The notes beneath the pieces are model-generated. The model saw only the letters and a list, made by a program, of their open reading frames with translations, did not search any database and had not been told where the DNA came from. A DNA stretch of 26,728 nt from an uncultured Pseudomonadota bacterium (GTDB lineage Bacteria; Pseudomonadota; Gammaproteobacteria; Burkholderiales; Rhodocyclaceae): assembly GCA_946479855.1 (NCBI GenBank), contig CAMLHL010000042.1, positions 1-26,728 of the forward strand, read 5' to 3'. Below are positions 1-8,068 of this stretch, piece after piece (within the stretch, counting starts at the first letter, position 1; each line of letters begins with the position of its first letter). The position numbers and the translations under genes were made by a program.

Positions 1-1240
1 AGCGGTTGTCCTGGCAGAAGTCGATGTCGAAGTCGGGCATCGACACCCGTTCCGGGTTCAGGAAGCGCTCGAACAGCAGGGCGTAGGCCAGCGGATCGAG
101 GTCGGTGATGCGCAGACTGTAGGCGACCAGCGAACCGGCGCCGGAACCCCGCCCCGGCCCGACCGGCACGCCGTTGTTCTTGGCCCAGTTGATGAAGTCG
201 GCAACGATCAGGAAGTAGCCGGGGAAGCCCATCTGAACGATGGTGTTGCACTCGAAGACCAGCCGGTCGTCGTACTCCGGCCGCCGCTTCAGACGCTCCT
301 CGGGGTCGGGGTAAAGCTCGGCGAGGCGGACCTCCAGCCCCTTCCTCGCTTCATCGACCAGGTATTCGTCGATCGTCATCCCCGGCGGAATGGGAAAGTC
401 GGGCAGGAAGTTCTTACCCAGCGTCATTTCGATATTGCAGCGCCGGGCAATTTCCAGCGTGTTTTCGAGGGCTTCCGGTAAATCGGCGAACAGCTCGGCC
501 ATCTCTGACTGGCTCTTGAAATACTGCTCTTCGGTGTAGATCTTCGGCCGCCGGCTGTCGCCCAGCACATAGCCCTCGGCAATGCAGACCCGTGCTTCAT
601 GCGCCTGGAAGTCATCGCGATTGAGGAACTGGATCGGATGCGTCGCCACCAGCGGCAGGCCGGCTTCGCCGGCCAGATCAGCGGTCTGCTGGACAATGGC
701 CTCCTGCTGCGGTTGACCGTAGCGCTGCACCTCCAGATAGAAGGCGCCGGGAAAAATCGCCTCCCAGGCTTTCGCCCGCTCGCCGGCCAGATCGAAATTG
801 CCGTTGAGCAGAGCTTCGCCAACGTCGCCGAGATGGGCGCCCGACAGCGCGATCAAGCCATCACAGCCGATTTCTCCAAACCACTCGCGACGAATTTCGG
901 CCCGGTCGCGCCGGCCTTCGAGCAGATAGGCCCGGGTCAGCAACTCGCATAACTGCTGATAGCCCGTCCGGTTACGAACGAGCAGCAACAGCCGGTAGGC
1001 ATCTTCCGGCGCCTCCGGATTGGCAATCCAGACATCCGCCCCGGCGATCGGCTTCACTCCCTTGCCGCGCGCCCCGGTATAGAACTTGACCAGCCCGAAC
1101 AGGTTGCCGAGATCGGTCAGCGCCATCGCCGGCATGCCATCGCCGGCCGCGCGCTTGACGGCATCGCCAATGCGGACGATGCCGTCGGTCACGGAGTACT
1201 CGGAATGGAGGCGGAGGTGGACGTAGCGCGGCGAATTCAT
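1..1240 (-). CDS. dnaE: DNA polymerase III subunit alpha (N-terminal part, runs off the window)
   Basis: Catalytic subunit of the replicative DNA polymerase. I translated the minus frame from the ATG at 1240-1238, which gives 413 residues before the window edge. The protein opens with the PHP-domain signature [10 protein letters not shown] (about residues 11-20). It later has the family motif [10 protein letters not shown] and, close to the edge, [13 protein letters not shown]405 and D407 in that last motif align with the catalytic aspartates D401/D403 of E. coli DnaE. About two thirds of the protein (rest of palm, fingers, HhH, OB fold, tau-binding tail) lies outside the window. No clear Shine-Dalgarno precedes the start. 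A TAAAAT hexamer ends 7 nt before the ATG, so the mRNA may be leaderless. The identity is firm. Confidence 0.97.
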   Translation of the reverse strand, partial: MNSPRYVHLRLHSEYSVTDGIVRIGDAVKRAAGDGMPAMALTDLGNLFGLVKFYTGARGKGVKPIAGADVWIANPEAPEDAYRLLLLVRNRTGYQQLCELLTRAYLLEGRRDRAEIRREWFGEIGCDGLIALSGAHLGDVGEALLNGNFDLAGERAKAWEAIFPGAFYLEVQRYGQPQQEAIVQQTADLAGEAGLPLVATHPIQFLNRDDFQAHEARVCIAEGYVLGDSRRPKIYTEEQYFKSQSEMAELFADLPEALENTLEIARRCNIEMTLGKNFLPDFPIPPGMTIDEYLVDEARKGLEVRLAELYPDPEERLKRRPEYDDRLVFECNTIVQMGFPGYFLIVADFINWAKNNGVPVGPGRGSGAGSLVAYSLRITDLDPLAYALLFERFLNPERVSMPDFDIDFCQDNR

Positions 1241-1247
1241 GGGCGCA

Positions 1248-1253
1248 ATTTTA
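1248..1253 (-). promoter_or_regulatory. Possible -10 element of dnaE giving a leaderless transcript
   Basis: Reading the minus strand, TAAAAT is followed by 7 nt and then the dnaE ATG at 1240. Transcription would then begin at or next to the start codon. The -35 region is poor: TTGGCG lies 14 nt upstream, which is too close. This is inference from spacing only. Confidence 0.3.
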
Positions 1254-1321
1254 CCGCGACCGACAATCGCCAAGCCCATTACATTTTGCCCCGCCGCCGC
1301 CCGAATAACCGGGGTTGGGTG

Positions 1322-3880
1322 TTACCCGGCCGGCCGCCAGTCAACGTCGGCCAGATCGCGCGCCGGGCGGCCGACGTAGTAACCCTGGGCGCGCTGAACC
1401 TCGAGGCCGACCAGTTCATTCAAGACCTCGGCCGATTCGACATATTCGGCCACCACCGTGATGCCCATGTCCCGGGCCAGCGACCGGATGCTGCTCACGA
1501 AGGTACGATCCTTCTCGCTGTTGAGCATGTTGGCGATGAAATCGCCCTCGATCTTCAGGTAGTCGATCGGGAAGCGACGCAGATAATGGAAGGACGAGAA
1601 TCCGGACCCGAAATCGTCGATGGCCAGCTTGAATCCGTCGCTCTTCAAGTCGTTCAGGAAGCGTTCGAGCAAGGCCAGATTCTTGACGGTATCGCGCTCG
1701 GTAATCTCGAAAACGATGTTCTGCGGCGGAATGCCGCTCTGGGCGACGATACGCCGCAGGTCGCGGGCAAATTCGTTGAAGACGAGCGCCCGCGGCGACA
1801 GGTTGATGAAGACCTCGCCGGCATGGCAGCGAGCCGACAGTATCGCCAGGGCCTGTTCGATGACCAGCATGTCCAGGCGGTGGATGACCCCGATTTTTTC
1901 GGCGATCTCGACGAAATCGTCGGCCCGGATGACCTCGCCGCCGATCTCGATGCGGGAAAGGACTTCGTAGGCGACGATCTGGCGCGAGGCAATATCGAGT
2001 ATGGGCTGAAAGAAGGGCACGACGCGCTTGGCCTCGATCGCCTCGAGCACCATGACGCTTTTCTGGGTGATGTCGCGGAAGACCGAGACCACGTCATCCC
2101 GGGTCGGTACGGCGACTTGTGCCTTGCCGGCGGCCTTGGCCCGATACATCATGTTGTCGGCGAAGAGCAGCAGATCCTTGGCATTGTCAGCATGCTCGGG
2201 GAAGACCGCCAGACCGATCGAGGCCGTCCCGCGCACGCGGACGTCGTGCGGGGTGAGCACCTCCAGGGACTCGATCGCCTGCCGGATTCGCTCGGCCACC
2301 ATGACTACGGCATCGACATCGGCTTCCGGCAGCAGCACGACGAATTCGTCGCCGCCGTAGCGAGCGAGAATGTCGCCGTCGCGCAAGGCATTCTGCATCT
2401 GGCGGGCAAAGCGCTGAAGATAGGTATCGCCGACCGCATGACCGTAGTTATCGTTGATCAGCTTGAAATTATCGAGGTCGATCAGCAACAGACCGAAGCT
2501 GTAACCGTGGCGCTGGGCGCGGCCGACTTCATAGAAGCTCAGCTCCCAGAAGACGCGCTGGTTGAACAGATCGGTCAGCGGATCGCGGGTCGCGTAATAC
2601 TCGAGATCGCGGGTGTATTTGTAGATGGCCTTGACCGAGCCGACGACGTTGAGCAGGGTCGACAGAACGCTTTCCATGACTAGGTGGCGCGTTTCATCGT
2701 CCAGCACGCCGGCATGGACGCCGATGCCGACAATACCGCCGATCTTCGGCTGGGTGACGAAGAAGGATTTGACCCGCAGCGCCACATCGTCTTCCGACAG
2801 ATCGACGGCTTCACCCTGCGGATTGGAAATATGGTGATGGATATTGCAGGTGCCAATGTCCCCGAAACTCGGCAACTCGGCGAGTTCCTGGCGAATATAT
2901 TTTTCCATCATGACGCGGGTGCGCTCGGTGACCGGCCCCCGCCAGAAAATTTCCAGGTCGAACAGCTCGTCGTCGATCTTGAAAATGGAAAACAGCGTAT
3001 GCGCTGGCAGCACGCCGTTGATATCGCACAGCAGTCGGCCCACATACTCGCGCCAGTCGCGGACCACGTCGGAGGTGATGACGAATTTTTCGAGCAGTCC
3101 GATCTCGAAGGTCAGAATTTCCTTGTCGACGGCAATCGTTCGCAACTTGTCCAGCAAACGGCCGAGAGCGGCAAAAACGTGGTTCAGTTCGACAAAGCCG
3201 AGATCGTGCTCGGCAATGGAAATCTTCCGTAAATCGCCGACCGCATTGACCTGCTCGAAATCCGCCAGCAGGCCTTCGAACGACCCCTCGATTCGCCGCC
3301 CGACCCACCATACGGCAGCACCGGCCAGCAAGGCAGCCAGCGGCAGCAGCAGGGCAAAGGCCAGATACAGGTCGCGCCGGGCATCGGCCAGCAGGGTGGC
3401 GTAATCCTGGCGCACTTCGACTGCGCCGAGCACATTGCCCACCTCGGCGTTGCGGTGACAGCGCAGGCACTTGGCCTCGGCAACCAGGGGATAGATATGC
3501 CGCGAGAAATCGGCCGTATCGCGCCGCAAAGGCTTGCCGCTGGCCAGCACGGTTTTCAGGTCGGCATCGAATGGCGGCTGCTCGATTTCATCGTAAAGAT
3601 CGACCACTACCTGACTACGATATATCTGGACCGTCAGACCGTTTTCCTTGCCCGCCGCCGCGATCGCATGCAGGAAAGCATCCGCCTGGTTGCGTCGCCA
3701 GCCCTGGCTCATCAATTGATACATCGAGGCAAAAGTAATCCGCGTCGTCGCTTCCGAGGCGCGCGCCGCATTGCTCCGCACCACATTGTCAAAAATACGA
3801 TCGAGCGACCAATAGGCCCCGCCGAAGAAAAGCGCCGCGACGAGAGCCGAGGCGCCGAAGACAAAATATTTAATTCGCAT
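1322..3880 (-). CDS. Membrane GGDEF-EAL protein with periplasmic c-type heme sensor domain
   Basis: An 852-residue bifunctional c-di-GMP enzyme. TM helix 1 is at about residues 7-25 and TM helix 2 at about 171-193. The periplasmic segment between them contains one CxxCH heme-c motif (C138, C141, H142). A cytoplasmic GAF-like stretch follows at about 250-420. The GGDEF domain (about 430-590) has an intact GGDEF at 509-513 and an RxxD inhibitory site at 500-503. The EAL domain (about 610-845) has EVL at 639-641 in place of EAL, but keeps NLSP, EITERD, DDFGSG, the LKIEGDF lysine and QGYYVGRP. Both activities therefore look possible. The start has a good RBS (GGGAGGG). The single heme suggests redox or gas sensing, with c-di-GMP made or broken inside the cell. 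The periplasmic part resembles DUF3365/Tll0287-type heme domains, but I could not test that by search. The gene stands alone, 81 bases upstream of dnaE on the same strand. Confidence 0.9.
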   Translation of the reverse strand: MRIKYFVFGASALVAALFFGGAYWSLDRIFDNVVRSNAARASEATTRITFASMYQLMSQGWRRNQADAFLHAIAAAGKENGLTVQIYRSQVVVDLYDEIEQPPFDADLKTVLASGKPLRRDTADFSRHIYPLVAEAKCLRCHRNAEVGNVLGAVEVRQDYATLLADARRDLYLAFALLLPLAALLAGAAVWWVGRRIEGSFEGLLADFEQVNAVGDLRKISIAEHDLGFVELNHVFAALGRLLDKLRTIAVDKEILTFEIGLLEKFVITSDVVRDWREYVGRLLCDINGVLPAHTLFSIFKIDDELFDLEIFWRGPVTERTRVMMEKYIRQELAELPSFGDIGTCNIHHHISNPQGEAVDLSEDDVALRVKSFFVTQPKIGGIVGIGVHAGVLDDETRHLVMESVLSTLLNVVGSVKAIYKYTRDLEYYATRDPLTDLFNQRVFWELSFYEVGRAQRHGYSFGLLLIDLDNFKLINDNYGHAVGDTYLQRFARQMQNALRDGDILARYGGDEFVVLLPEADVDAVVMVAERIRQAIESLEVLTPHDVRVRGTASIGLAVFPEHADNAKDLLLFADNMMYRAKAAGKAQVAVPTRDDVVSVFRDITQKSVMVLEAIEAKRVVPFFQPILDIASRQIVAYEVLSRIEIGGEVIRADDFVEIAEKIGVIHRLDMLVIEQALAILSARCHAGEVFINLSPRALVFNEFARDLRRIVAQSGIPPQNIVFEITERDTVKNLALLERFLNDLKSDGFKLAIDDFGSGFSSFHYLRRFPIDYLKIEGDFIANMLNSEKDRTFVSSIRSLARDMGITVVAEYVESAEVLNELVGLEVQRAQGYYVGRPARDLADVDWRPAG

Positions 3881-4176
3881 TATTACCCTCCCAGGTTCGC
3901 GTGATTATCACCGAATTCACCATGAGGAGATATGCTAAAAATGGGGAAATCAGCTATTTTTCATCAGAACACTCAAGACAGCGACAAATCTCTGGAATCC
4001 TTGCCTGGCAAAGCCCTCGCGAAAAGCCGGCAAAAAAAACGCCCGCCCGATATGCCAAATACACCAAGCGCCCGATGCCGCCGGCCTGGATCTGGATGGC
4101 CTCGATTTTCCGCGTCACCGACGCCGCCCTCATCCTCGGCGCCGGGCCCATTTGTTCGGGGTTAGAATCCCGCCCC
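3881..4176. other. Divergent intergenic region between the heme GGDEF-EAL gene and the sialidase-like gene
   Basis: These 296 bases hold no gene I can support. The left part is AT-richer than its surroundings. On the minus strand it carries a GATAAT-like -10 near 3902-3907 for the GGDEF-EAL gene, without a convincing -35. The frame of the downstream sialidase-like gene stays open through most of it, but has no RBS and encodes no signal peptide, so I treat it as non-coding. A 77-codon frame at 3932-4165 begins behind GAGGAG but encodes nothing recognisable. Confidence 0.5.
4163..4168 (+). promoter_or_regulatory. Possible -10 element of the sialidase-like operon (leaderless)
   Basis: TAGAAT is followed by 8 nt and then the ATG at 4177. 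Transcription starting about 7 nt after the hexamer would put the 5' end next to the start codon. No Shine-Dalgarno precedes this ATG and there is no good -35. The arrangement matches that seen upstream of dnaE. Confidence 0.35.
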
Positions 4177-5283
4177 ATGCCGCCCGTCCCCCGCGTCGCC
4201 CTGCTGCTTCTCTTCGCCACGGCGCTGGCCGGCGCCTTCTGGCACGTTCCGACGCCGCCCGCCGCCAGCTTCGAGCCGCCCCCGGCGGCAACGCCATCGC
4301 CATTGCCGCCACTGTTTGCCGCCGAAATGCTGCCCCCGGCGGGCGACCCAGCCAGCGCCCCGACGCTGGCCGAACTGCCCGACGGCCGCCTGGCTGCCGC
4401 CTGGCTGGCCGACACCGACGACGAGCGGCTGATCAAGTTCAGTCTTCGCGACCGCGCCGGCTGGCGCCCGCCGACCACCATCGCCAGCCGCGGCAGCACG
4501 GCCGGCGGCACCTTCGCCTACGTCAGCCAGATGGACCACCCGGTGCTATACACCGAGGGGAGCTGGCTGCATCTGTGGTACGCCAGCTCGGTCATCGATG
4601 TCGTCGCCAGCAGTTCGATCAACCACAGCGTGTCGACCGATGGCGGCCAAAGCTGGGCCAAACCCACACGCCTGCACGCCTCGCCACTGGCCAATCTCGG
4701 CCACGAAGTCCGGAGCCCGCCAGTTGCGCTAGCCGACGGCGGGCTGCTATTGCCGATCAGCCACCACATGATGAGCCGCTATGGCGAGATGCTGAGGCTG
4801 GCGCCGACCGGGGAGATCCTCGCCAAGAACCGGCTGCCGCAGCAGACCACCGGCTGGCAACCGGCCGTGGCGGTAATCGATGCGCAGCGCGCCCTCGCCG
4901 TGCTGCTCGATACCAGCGCAAGCACGGCCCGGGGAGCGGCAACCAGCGATGGCGGACGGCACTGGCAGGCCGGCGAGACACTGGCCATCCCCAACCTCGA
5001 TACGCCGCTCGCCCTGCTCCGCCTGAAGAGCGGCCGCCTGCTGCTCGCCGGCAACGCCGAGCACGGCCGACAGTCCATGCAGCTGTGGCTTTCGGCCGAT
5101 CAGGGTCGCCACTGGCAGGCCAGCCGCAGCGTTGAAGCGGCGGCCGACGGCAGCGCCGAATTCACCGACCCGGCCCTGCTGCTCGGTCGCGACGGCCGCA
5201 TCCATCTCGCCTACGGCTGGCGCCGCCAGGGCATCAGACATGTCAGCTTCAGCGAAGCCTGGCTGGACGGCGAGGAGCCATGA
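4177..5283 (+). CDS. Exo-alpha-sialidase-like BNR-repeat protein, membrane-anchored
   Basis: A 368-residue secreted or anchored beta-propeller protein. I chose the ATG at 4177 because it begins directly with a hydrophobic signal segment (MPPVPRVALLLLFATALAGA), followed by a Pro/Ala-rich linker to about residue 48. The open frame reaches back to 3901, but that extension would bury the signal sequence. Three Asp boxes (SxDxGxxW type) are visible: STDGGQSW at 153-160, TSDGGRHW at 256-263 and SADQGRHW at 306-313. The stretch GHEVRSPPVALADGG is typical of predicted neuraminidases of this group. The sialidase catalytic triad cannot be assigned from the sequence alone, so substrate and even hydrolase activity are open. 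The stop overlaps the next gene by 4 bases (ATGA), which indicates translational coupling. Confidence 0.8.
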   Translation: MPPVPRVALLLLFATALAGAFWHVPTPPAASFEPPPAATPSPLPPLFAAEMLPPAGDPASAPTLAELPDGRLAAAWLADTDDERLIKFSLRDRAGWRPPTTIASRGSTAGGTFAYVSQMDHPVLYTEGSWLHLWYASSVIDVVASSSINHSVSTDGGQSWAKPTRLHASPLANLGHEVRSPPVALADGGLLLPISHHMMSRYGEMLRLAPTGEILAKNRLPQQTTGWQPAVAVIDAQRALAVLLDTSASTARGAATSDGGRHWQAGETLAIPNLDTPLALLRLKSGRLLLAGNAEHGRQSMQLWLSADQGRHWQASRSVEAAADGSAEFTDPALLLGRDGRIHLAYGWRRQGIRHVSFSEAWLDGEEP

Positions 5284-5828
5284 ACGCGCAGGCCGCCTAC
5301 GGTCTACTCGCCCACGGACTGATTTTCGGTGCGCTGGTCGCCCTGCTGCCGCTGGGCGAGCTGCGGTCGCGCGCCGCGCTGGCGGCCACCACCATGGCCT
5401 TGCTGGTCGGCATCGTGCCGGTCATGCACGGCATCTTCGGCCCCCCCTCGCTGACGCTGCTGGCGCTGGCCGTGCTACAGCTGGCCAAGCCGACCTCGTC
5501 GCCGCTGGCCTATCGGCCGGCACTCGGCCTGCTCGCCTTCGCCATTCCTTTCTATGCCGCCGCGCTCGGCGCCGGGGACGTCGACCCCTATGCGCTCGGC
5601 TACCAGCCTTCGGCACTGCTGGCCGGATTGGCGCCGTGCGGCATGGTCTTGTGGTGGAAACGGCAGGATCGCTGGCTGATCATTCTGGCGCTCGATCTCG
5701 CCGCTTACGCCTGCGGCCTGTTCGCCAACCTGTGGGATGCGCTGCTCGATCCTTTGCTGGTCCTGCTCGCGCTGGCGGTGGTCGTCCGCTGCGGGGCGAT
5801 CCGCCTTATCGCGTCAAGGACGCGCTGA
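5280..5828 (+). CDS. Multi-pass inner-membrane protein of unknown function
   Basis: A 182-residue, very hydrophobic protein. I count five to six probable membrane helices: near residues 5-25, 33-52, 54-68, 80-98, 112-128 and 133-170. I see no enzymatic motif and do not recognise a family. It starts inside the stop of the sialidase-like gene (ATGA overlap), so the two are almost certainly co-translated and the protein may act with that secreted partner at the membrane. Its 3' end overlaps the convergent response-regulator gene by 23 bases (5806-5828). Confidence 0.75.
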   Translation: MNAQAAYGLLAHGLIFGALVALLPLGELRSRAALAATTMALLVGIVPVMHGIFGPPSLTLLALAVLQLAKPTSSPLAYRPALGLLAFAIPFYAAALGAGDVDPYALGYQPSALLAGLAPCGMVLWWKRQDRWLIILALDLAAYACGLFANLWDALLDPLLVLLALAVVVRCGAIRLIASRTR

Positions 5829-6606
5829 TCAGCTGACGGATGGTGCCGGCCTCGAAGGGCTTGTCGCAGATCGCCGAAACACCGGCCCGTTCGACGGCGG
5901 CCAGACGGCCCATGTTCTGCTCGCTGGTCACCATCAGTATCGGCACGTCGCTCTGCCAGCTTTGCGTGCGGATATATTCGGTCAGTTCGCGACCATCCAT
6001 TTCCGGCATGTTGTAGTCGGTGATGACCAGATCGACCATGGTCTGCTGCAGCAACGCCATGGCTTCCTTGCCATTGACCGCCTCGATCACCTTGTCGACG
6101 CCGAGGTCGGCGAGCATGCGGCGGAGATGACGGCGCGATGCCAGGCTGTCATCGACGAGCAGGATGCGCAGATTTTCGATTTCCGCCACATCGGCATCGG
6201 CGGGCGGATTGAGGTAGTCCGTCGCGGCATACAGCGCCCGCGACAGCTGCTGCTCGGTAAACGGCTTGCTGACGATGCTGCAGGCGCCGGACTGGCGGAT
6301 CGGCTCCAGCAGCTGCGGTCGCGTTTCGCTGGAAATCAGGATGAAGGGGATCGCTTCGAGGCGCTCGTCCTCGCGCATGGCGGTCACCAGATCGGTGCCC
6401 GCCATGTCGGGCAGGTAAAGGCTGCTGATGACCACCGGCGCTTCGCTGCTCTGGCGCAGCTCGGCCAGTGCCGCCTGGCCGCTCTCCAGCACCCGGACCG
6501 TGCGCACGCCCTGATTGGCCAGCATGCGACTGACCAGATGGGCCTGCATGTGCGATGGCTCGACGAGGAGGACCGAGAGGTCGGCCAGGGAGGTGGTCAG
6601 TGCCAT
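5806..6606 (-). CDS. Double-receiver response regulator with a degenerate first receiver
   Basis: A 266-residue cytoplasmic protein of two CheY-like receivers and no output domain. Receiver 2 (about 145-262) is complete: D152/D153, phospho-acceptor D197 in ITDYNMPEMDG, T227 and K249. Receiver 1 (about 10-128) keeps the fold signature and K114, but the acidic pocket reads E16-P17 and the phospho-acceptor position is S62 (ISSLYLPDMAG). It should therefore not be phosphorylated in the usual way. I chose the ATG at 6606, which has GGAG 7 nt upstream. An in-frame TTG at 6621 is the alternative. A good extended -10 promoter lies just upstream. Stand-alone receivers of this kind act in chemotaxis-like or phosphorelay signalling. 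The partner kinase is not in the window. Confidence 0.88.
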   Translation of the reverse strand: MALTTSLADLSVLLVEPSHMQAHLVSRMLANQGVRTVRVLESGQAALAELRQSSEAPVVISSLYLPDMAGTDLVTAMREDERLEAIPFILISSETRPQLLEPIRQSGACSIVSKPFTEQQLSRALYAATDYLNPPADADVAEIENLRILLVDDSLASRRHLRRMLADLGVDKVIEAVNGKEAMALLQQTMVDLVITDYNMPEMDGRELTEYIRTQSWQSDVPILMVTSEQNMGRLAAVERAGVSAICDKPFEAGTIRQLISASLTR

Positions 6607-6619
6607 GCAAGCGCTCCGC

Positions 6620-6658
6620 AAGGGGGAATGGTCGCACTATAACAGCGCGCTCCCCCTT
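6620..6658. repeat. 8-bp inverted repeat flanking the receiver-gene promoter
   Basis: AAGGGGGA at 6620-6627 and TCCCCCTT at 6651-6658 form a perfect inverted repeat separated by 23 bases that contain the -10 element. It could be two half-sites of an operator or a stem in a read-through transcript from wrbA. No T-run follows, so a terminator is unlikely. Confidence 0.5.
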
Positions 6659-6664
6659 TGGCAG
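6636..6664 (-). promoter_or_regulatory. Sigma-70-type promoter of the double-receiver gene
   Basis: On the minus strand, CTGCCA (6664-6659; 4 of 6 match TTGACA) is followed by 17 nt and TATAGT (6641-6636). TGT directly before the hexamer makes an extended -10. The predicted start near 6629 gives a leader of about 23 nt containing the GGAG ribosome site. This is one of the best-formed promoters in the window. Confidence 0.55.
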
Positions 6665-6666
6665 CG

Positions 6667-7221
6667 TCAGGCGCGCAGGCGGGCGGCGACTTCGGCGACG
6701 CGCTGGCCGTAATGCCGGGCGGTATCCAGATCGCCCTGCGGGATTTCATCGACACCGGCATCCGACGGCGACTGGACGAGCAGGCCGACCGAACCGCCGA
6801 GGTTGTTGATGTCGGTGCGCGCGGCCGCCTTGGTGTTGCTCGGCAGCATCCCGAGGCTGACCCACAGGCCGCCGTGCTGCGAGGCCAGGGTCTGCAGATG
6901 GATCAGCGTCGCCCCCTTGTCGCCGTTCAGGCTGGCGCTGTTGGTGAAACCGCCGAACACCTTGTCCTGCCAGGCGCGGGTAAACCACGCCTTGGACGAG
7001 GCATCGGCGAATTTCTTGAACTGCCAGCTCGGGCCGCCCATGTAGGTCGGCGTGCCGAAGATGATGGCGTCGGCGGCCGCCAGCTTCTCCCAGCCGCCCT
7101 CAGGCAGGTTGCCTTCGGCATCGATGGGCAGCGCCTCGCCGCCGGCGCCTTCGGCGACATGCTGGGCAACGCGCTGGGTATGGCCGTAGCCGGAGTGATA
7201 AACGACAACTGTCTTGCTCAT
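6667..7221 (-). CDS. WrbA-like flavodoxin-family NAD(P)H:quinone oxidoreductase
   Basis: A 184-residue cytoplasmic FMN protein that would reduce quinones by two electrons. The FMN-phosphate loop is SGYGHTQRVA (residues 10-19). GTPTYMGGPS and FTNSAS are the flavin-contact loops typical of the WrbA branch, and the length fits the family (about 190-200). The ATG has AAGGA upstream. The gene lies 28 bases downstream of the pirin gene on the same strand, so the two form an operon facing away from the YhaJ-like regulator. This pairing of flavodoxin and quercetinase-type cupin suggests handling of quinones or polyphenol-derived electrophiles. Orthology to WrbA itself is not certain, because short-chain flavodoxin relatives share these motifs. 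Confidence 0.87.
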   Translation of the reverse strand: MSKTVVVYHSGYGHTQRVAQHVAEGAGGEALPIDAEGNLPEGGWEKLAAADAIIFGTPTYMGGPSWQFKKFADASSKAWFTRAWQDKVFGGFTNSASLNGDKGATLIHLQTLASQHGGLWVSLGMLPSNTKAAARTDINNLGGSVGLLVQSPSDAGVDEIPQGDLDTARHYGQRVAEVAARLRA

Positions 7222-7249
7222 GGTTTTTCCTTGCTGATGAAGAGGTGAT

Positions 7250-7957
7250 TCAGGCTACGGGGGGCAGGTCGAAGAGCAGGAATTCCGTCTCTGCGCCGGC
7301 CACGAAGGTAAGTTGGCTTTCGTCGGCAATTTTGGCGCCGTCGCCGGCCGCCATGGTTTTGCCGTTTAATTCGAGTTGACCGTAGACCACCTGGACATAG
7401 GCCAGCCGGCCCGCCGCCAGACGGTAGTCGAGCGGCTCGCCGGGCGTCAGGATGCTGGCCCACAGCCGCGCATCCTGGCCGATGGTCGTGCTGCCCTGGG
7501 CGCCGTCGGGCGAGGCGACCAGCCGCCAGCGGCCGCGCAGTTCGGCCTCGGGCAGCGCCTGCTGCTCGTAGCTGGCTGCCCCGCCGCGCTGCGCCGGCTC
7601 GATCCAGATCTGCAGCAGGTGCGTCTCCTGGTCGGCCAGCGGATTGGCCTCGCTGTGCAGGATGCCCTGGCCGGCGCTCATCCGCTGCACCTCGCCGCGC
7701 CGGATGACGCCGCCGTGGCCGAGGCTGTCCTGGTGCTCCAGCGCCCCAGACAGGATGTAGGTGACGATTTCCATGTCGCGGTGGCCATGCCGGCCGAAAC
7801 CGGTGCCCGGCGCGACGCGGTCCTCGTTGATGACGCGCAGCACCCCCCAGCCCATTTCGGCGGGGTCGTAATAATCGGCGAACGAGAAGCTGTGGCGGGC
7901 ACGCAGCCAGCCGTGATCGGCGAATCCTCTTGCCTCCGAGGCTCGAAGCTGGATCAT
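7250..7957 (-). CDS. Pirin-family bicupin, quercetin 2,3-dioxygenase-like (YhhW/YhaK type)
   Basis: A 235-residue bicupin. The N-terminal cupin has the complete pirin metal site: H57 and H59 in GRHGHRDMEI, H101 and E103 in GILHSE. These positions match those known for E. coli YhhW. The C-terminal cupin has no metal ligands, as usual. Members bind Fe or another divalent metal and several cleave quercetin. The real substrate here is unknown. The start has AAGGAG 6 nt upstream. The gene heads the operon with the WrbA-like gene and is divergent from a YhaJ-like LysR gene 104 bases away. E. coli likewise has yhaK (a pirin) beside yhaJ. Confidence 0.9.
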   Translation of the reverse strand: MIQLRASEARGFADHGWLRARHSFSFADYYDPAEMGWGVLRVINEDRVAPGTGFGRHGHRDMEIVTYILSGALEHQDSLGHGGVIRRGEVQRMSAGQGILHSEANPLADQETHLLQIWIEPAQRGGAASYEQQALPEAELRGRWRLVASPDGAQGSTTIGQDARLWASILTPGEPLDYRLAAGRLAYVQVVYGQLELNGKTMAAGDGAKIADESQLTFVAGAETEFLLFDLPPVA

Positions 7958-8054
7958 GGCAAACTCCTTGTGAATATTGATACTGCTTGGGCCTGATGTT
8001 AAGCGGCTCGTTCAATCAGCAACAGCGAATTATTCTGGACAAATCGTTTAATAT

Positions 8055-8068
8055 TTTTCACATGAAAA
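8055..8068. promoter_or_regulatory. Palindrome over the start codon of the YhaJ-like gene
   Basis: TTTTCA-CA-TGAAAA is a 6-bp perfect inverted repeat that includes the ATG at 8062. It lies in the AT-rich part of the divergent pirin/LysR region, where LysR proteins usually repress their own gene. A role as operator or as a structure masking initiation is inference. Confidence 0.35.

Noticed and set aside
1205..2683. Long open frame on the plus strand opposite the heme GGDEF-EAL gene
   Set aside because: It is antisense to a gene with clear domains, has no RBS and resembles no protein. GC-rich codon use leaves such frames open by chance.
3932..4165. 77-codon frame preceded by GAGGAG
   Set aside because: The RBS is too close to the first ATG, the translation looks random and Pro/Ser/Arg-rich, and it lies in a divergent promoter region.
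3901..4176. N-terminal extension of the sialidase-like protein by 92 residues
   Set aside because: There is no RBS, the composition is unlike the rest, and it would place the signal peptide inside the protein.
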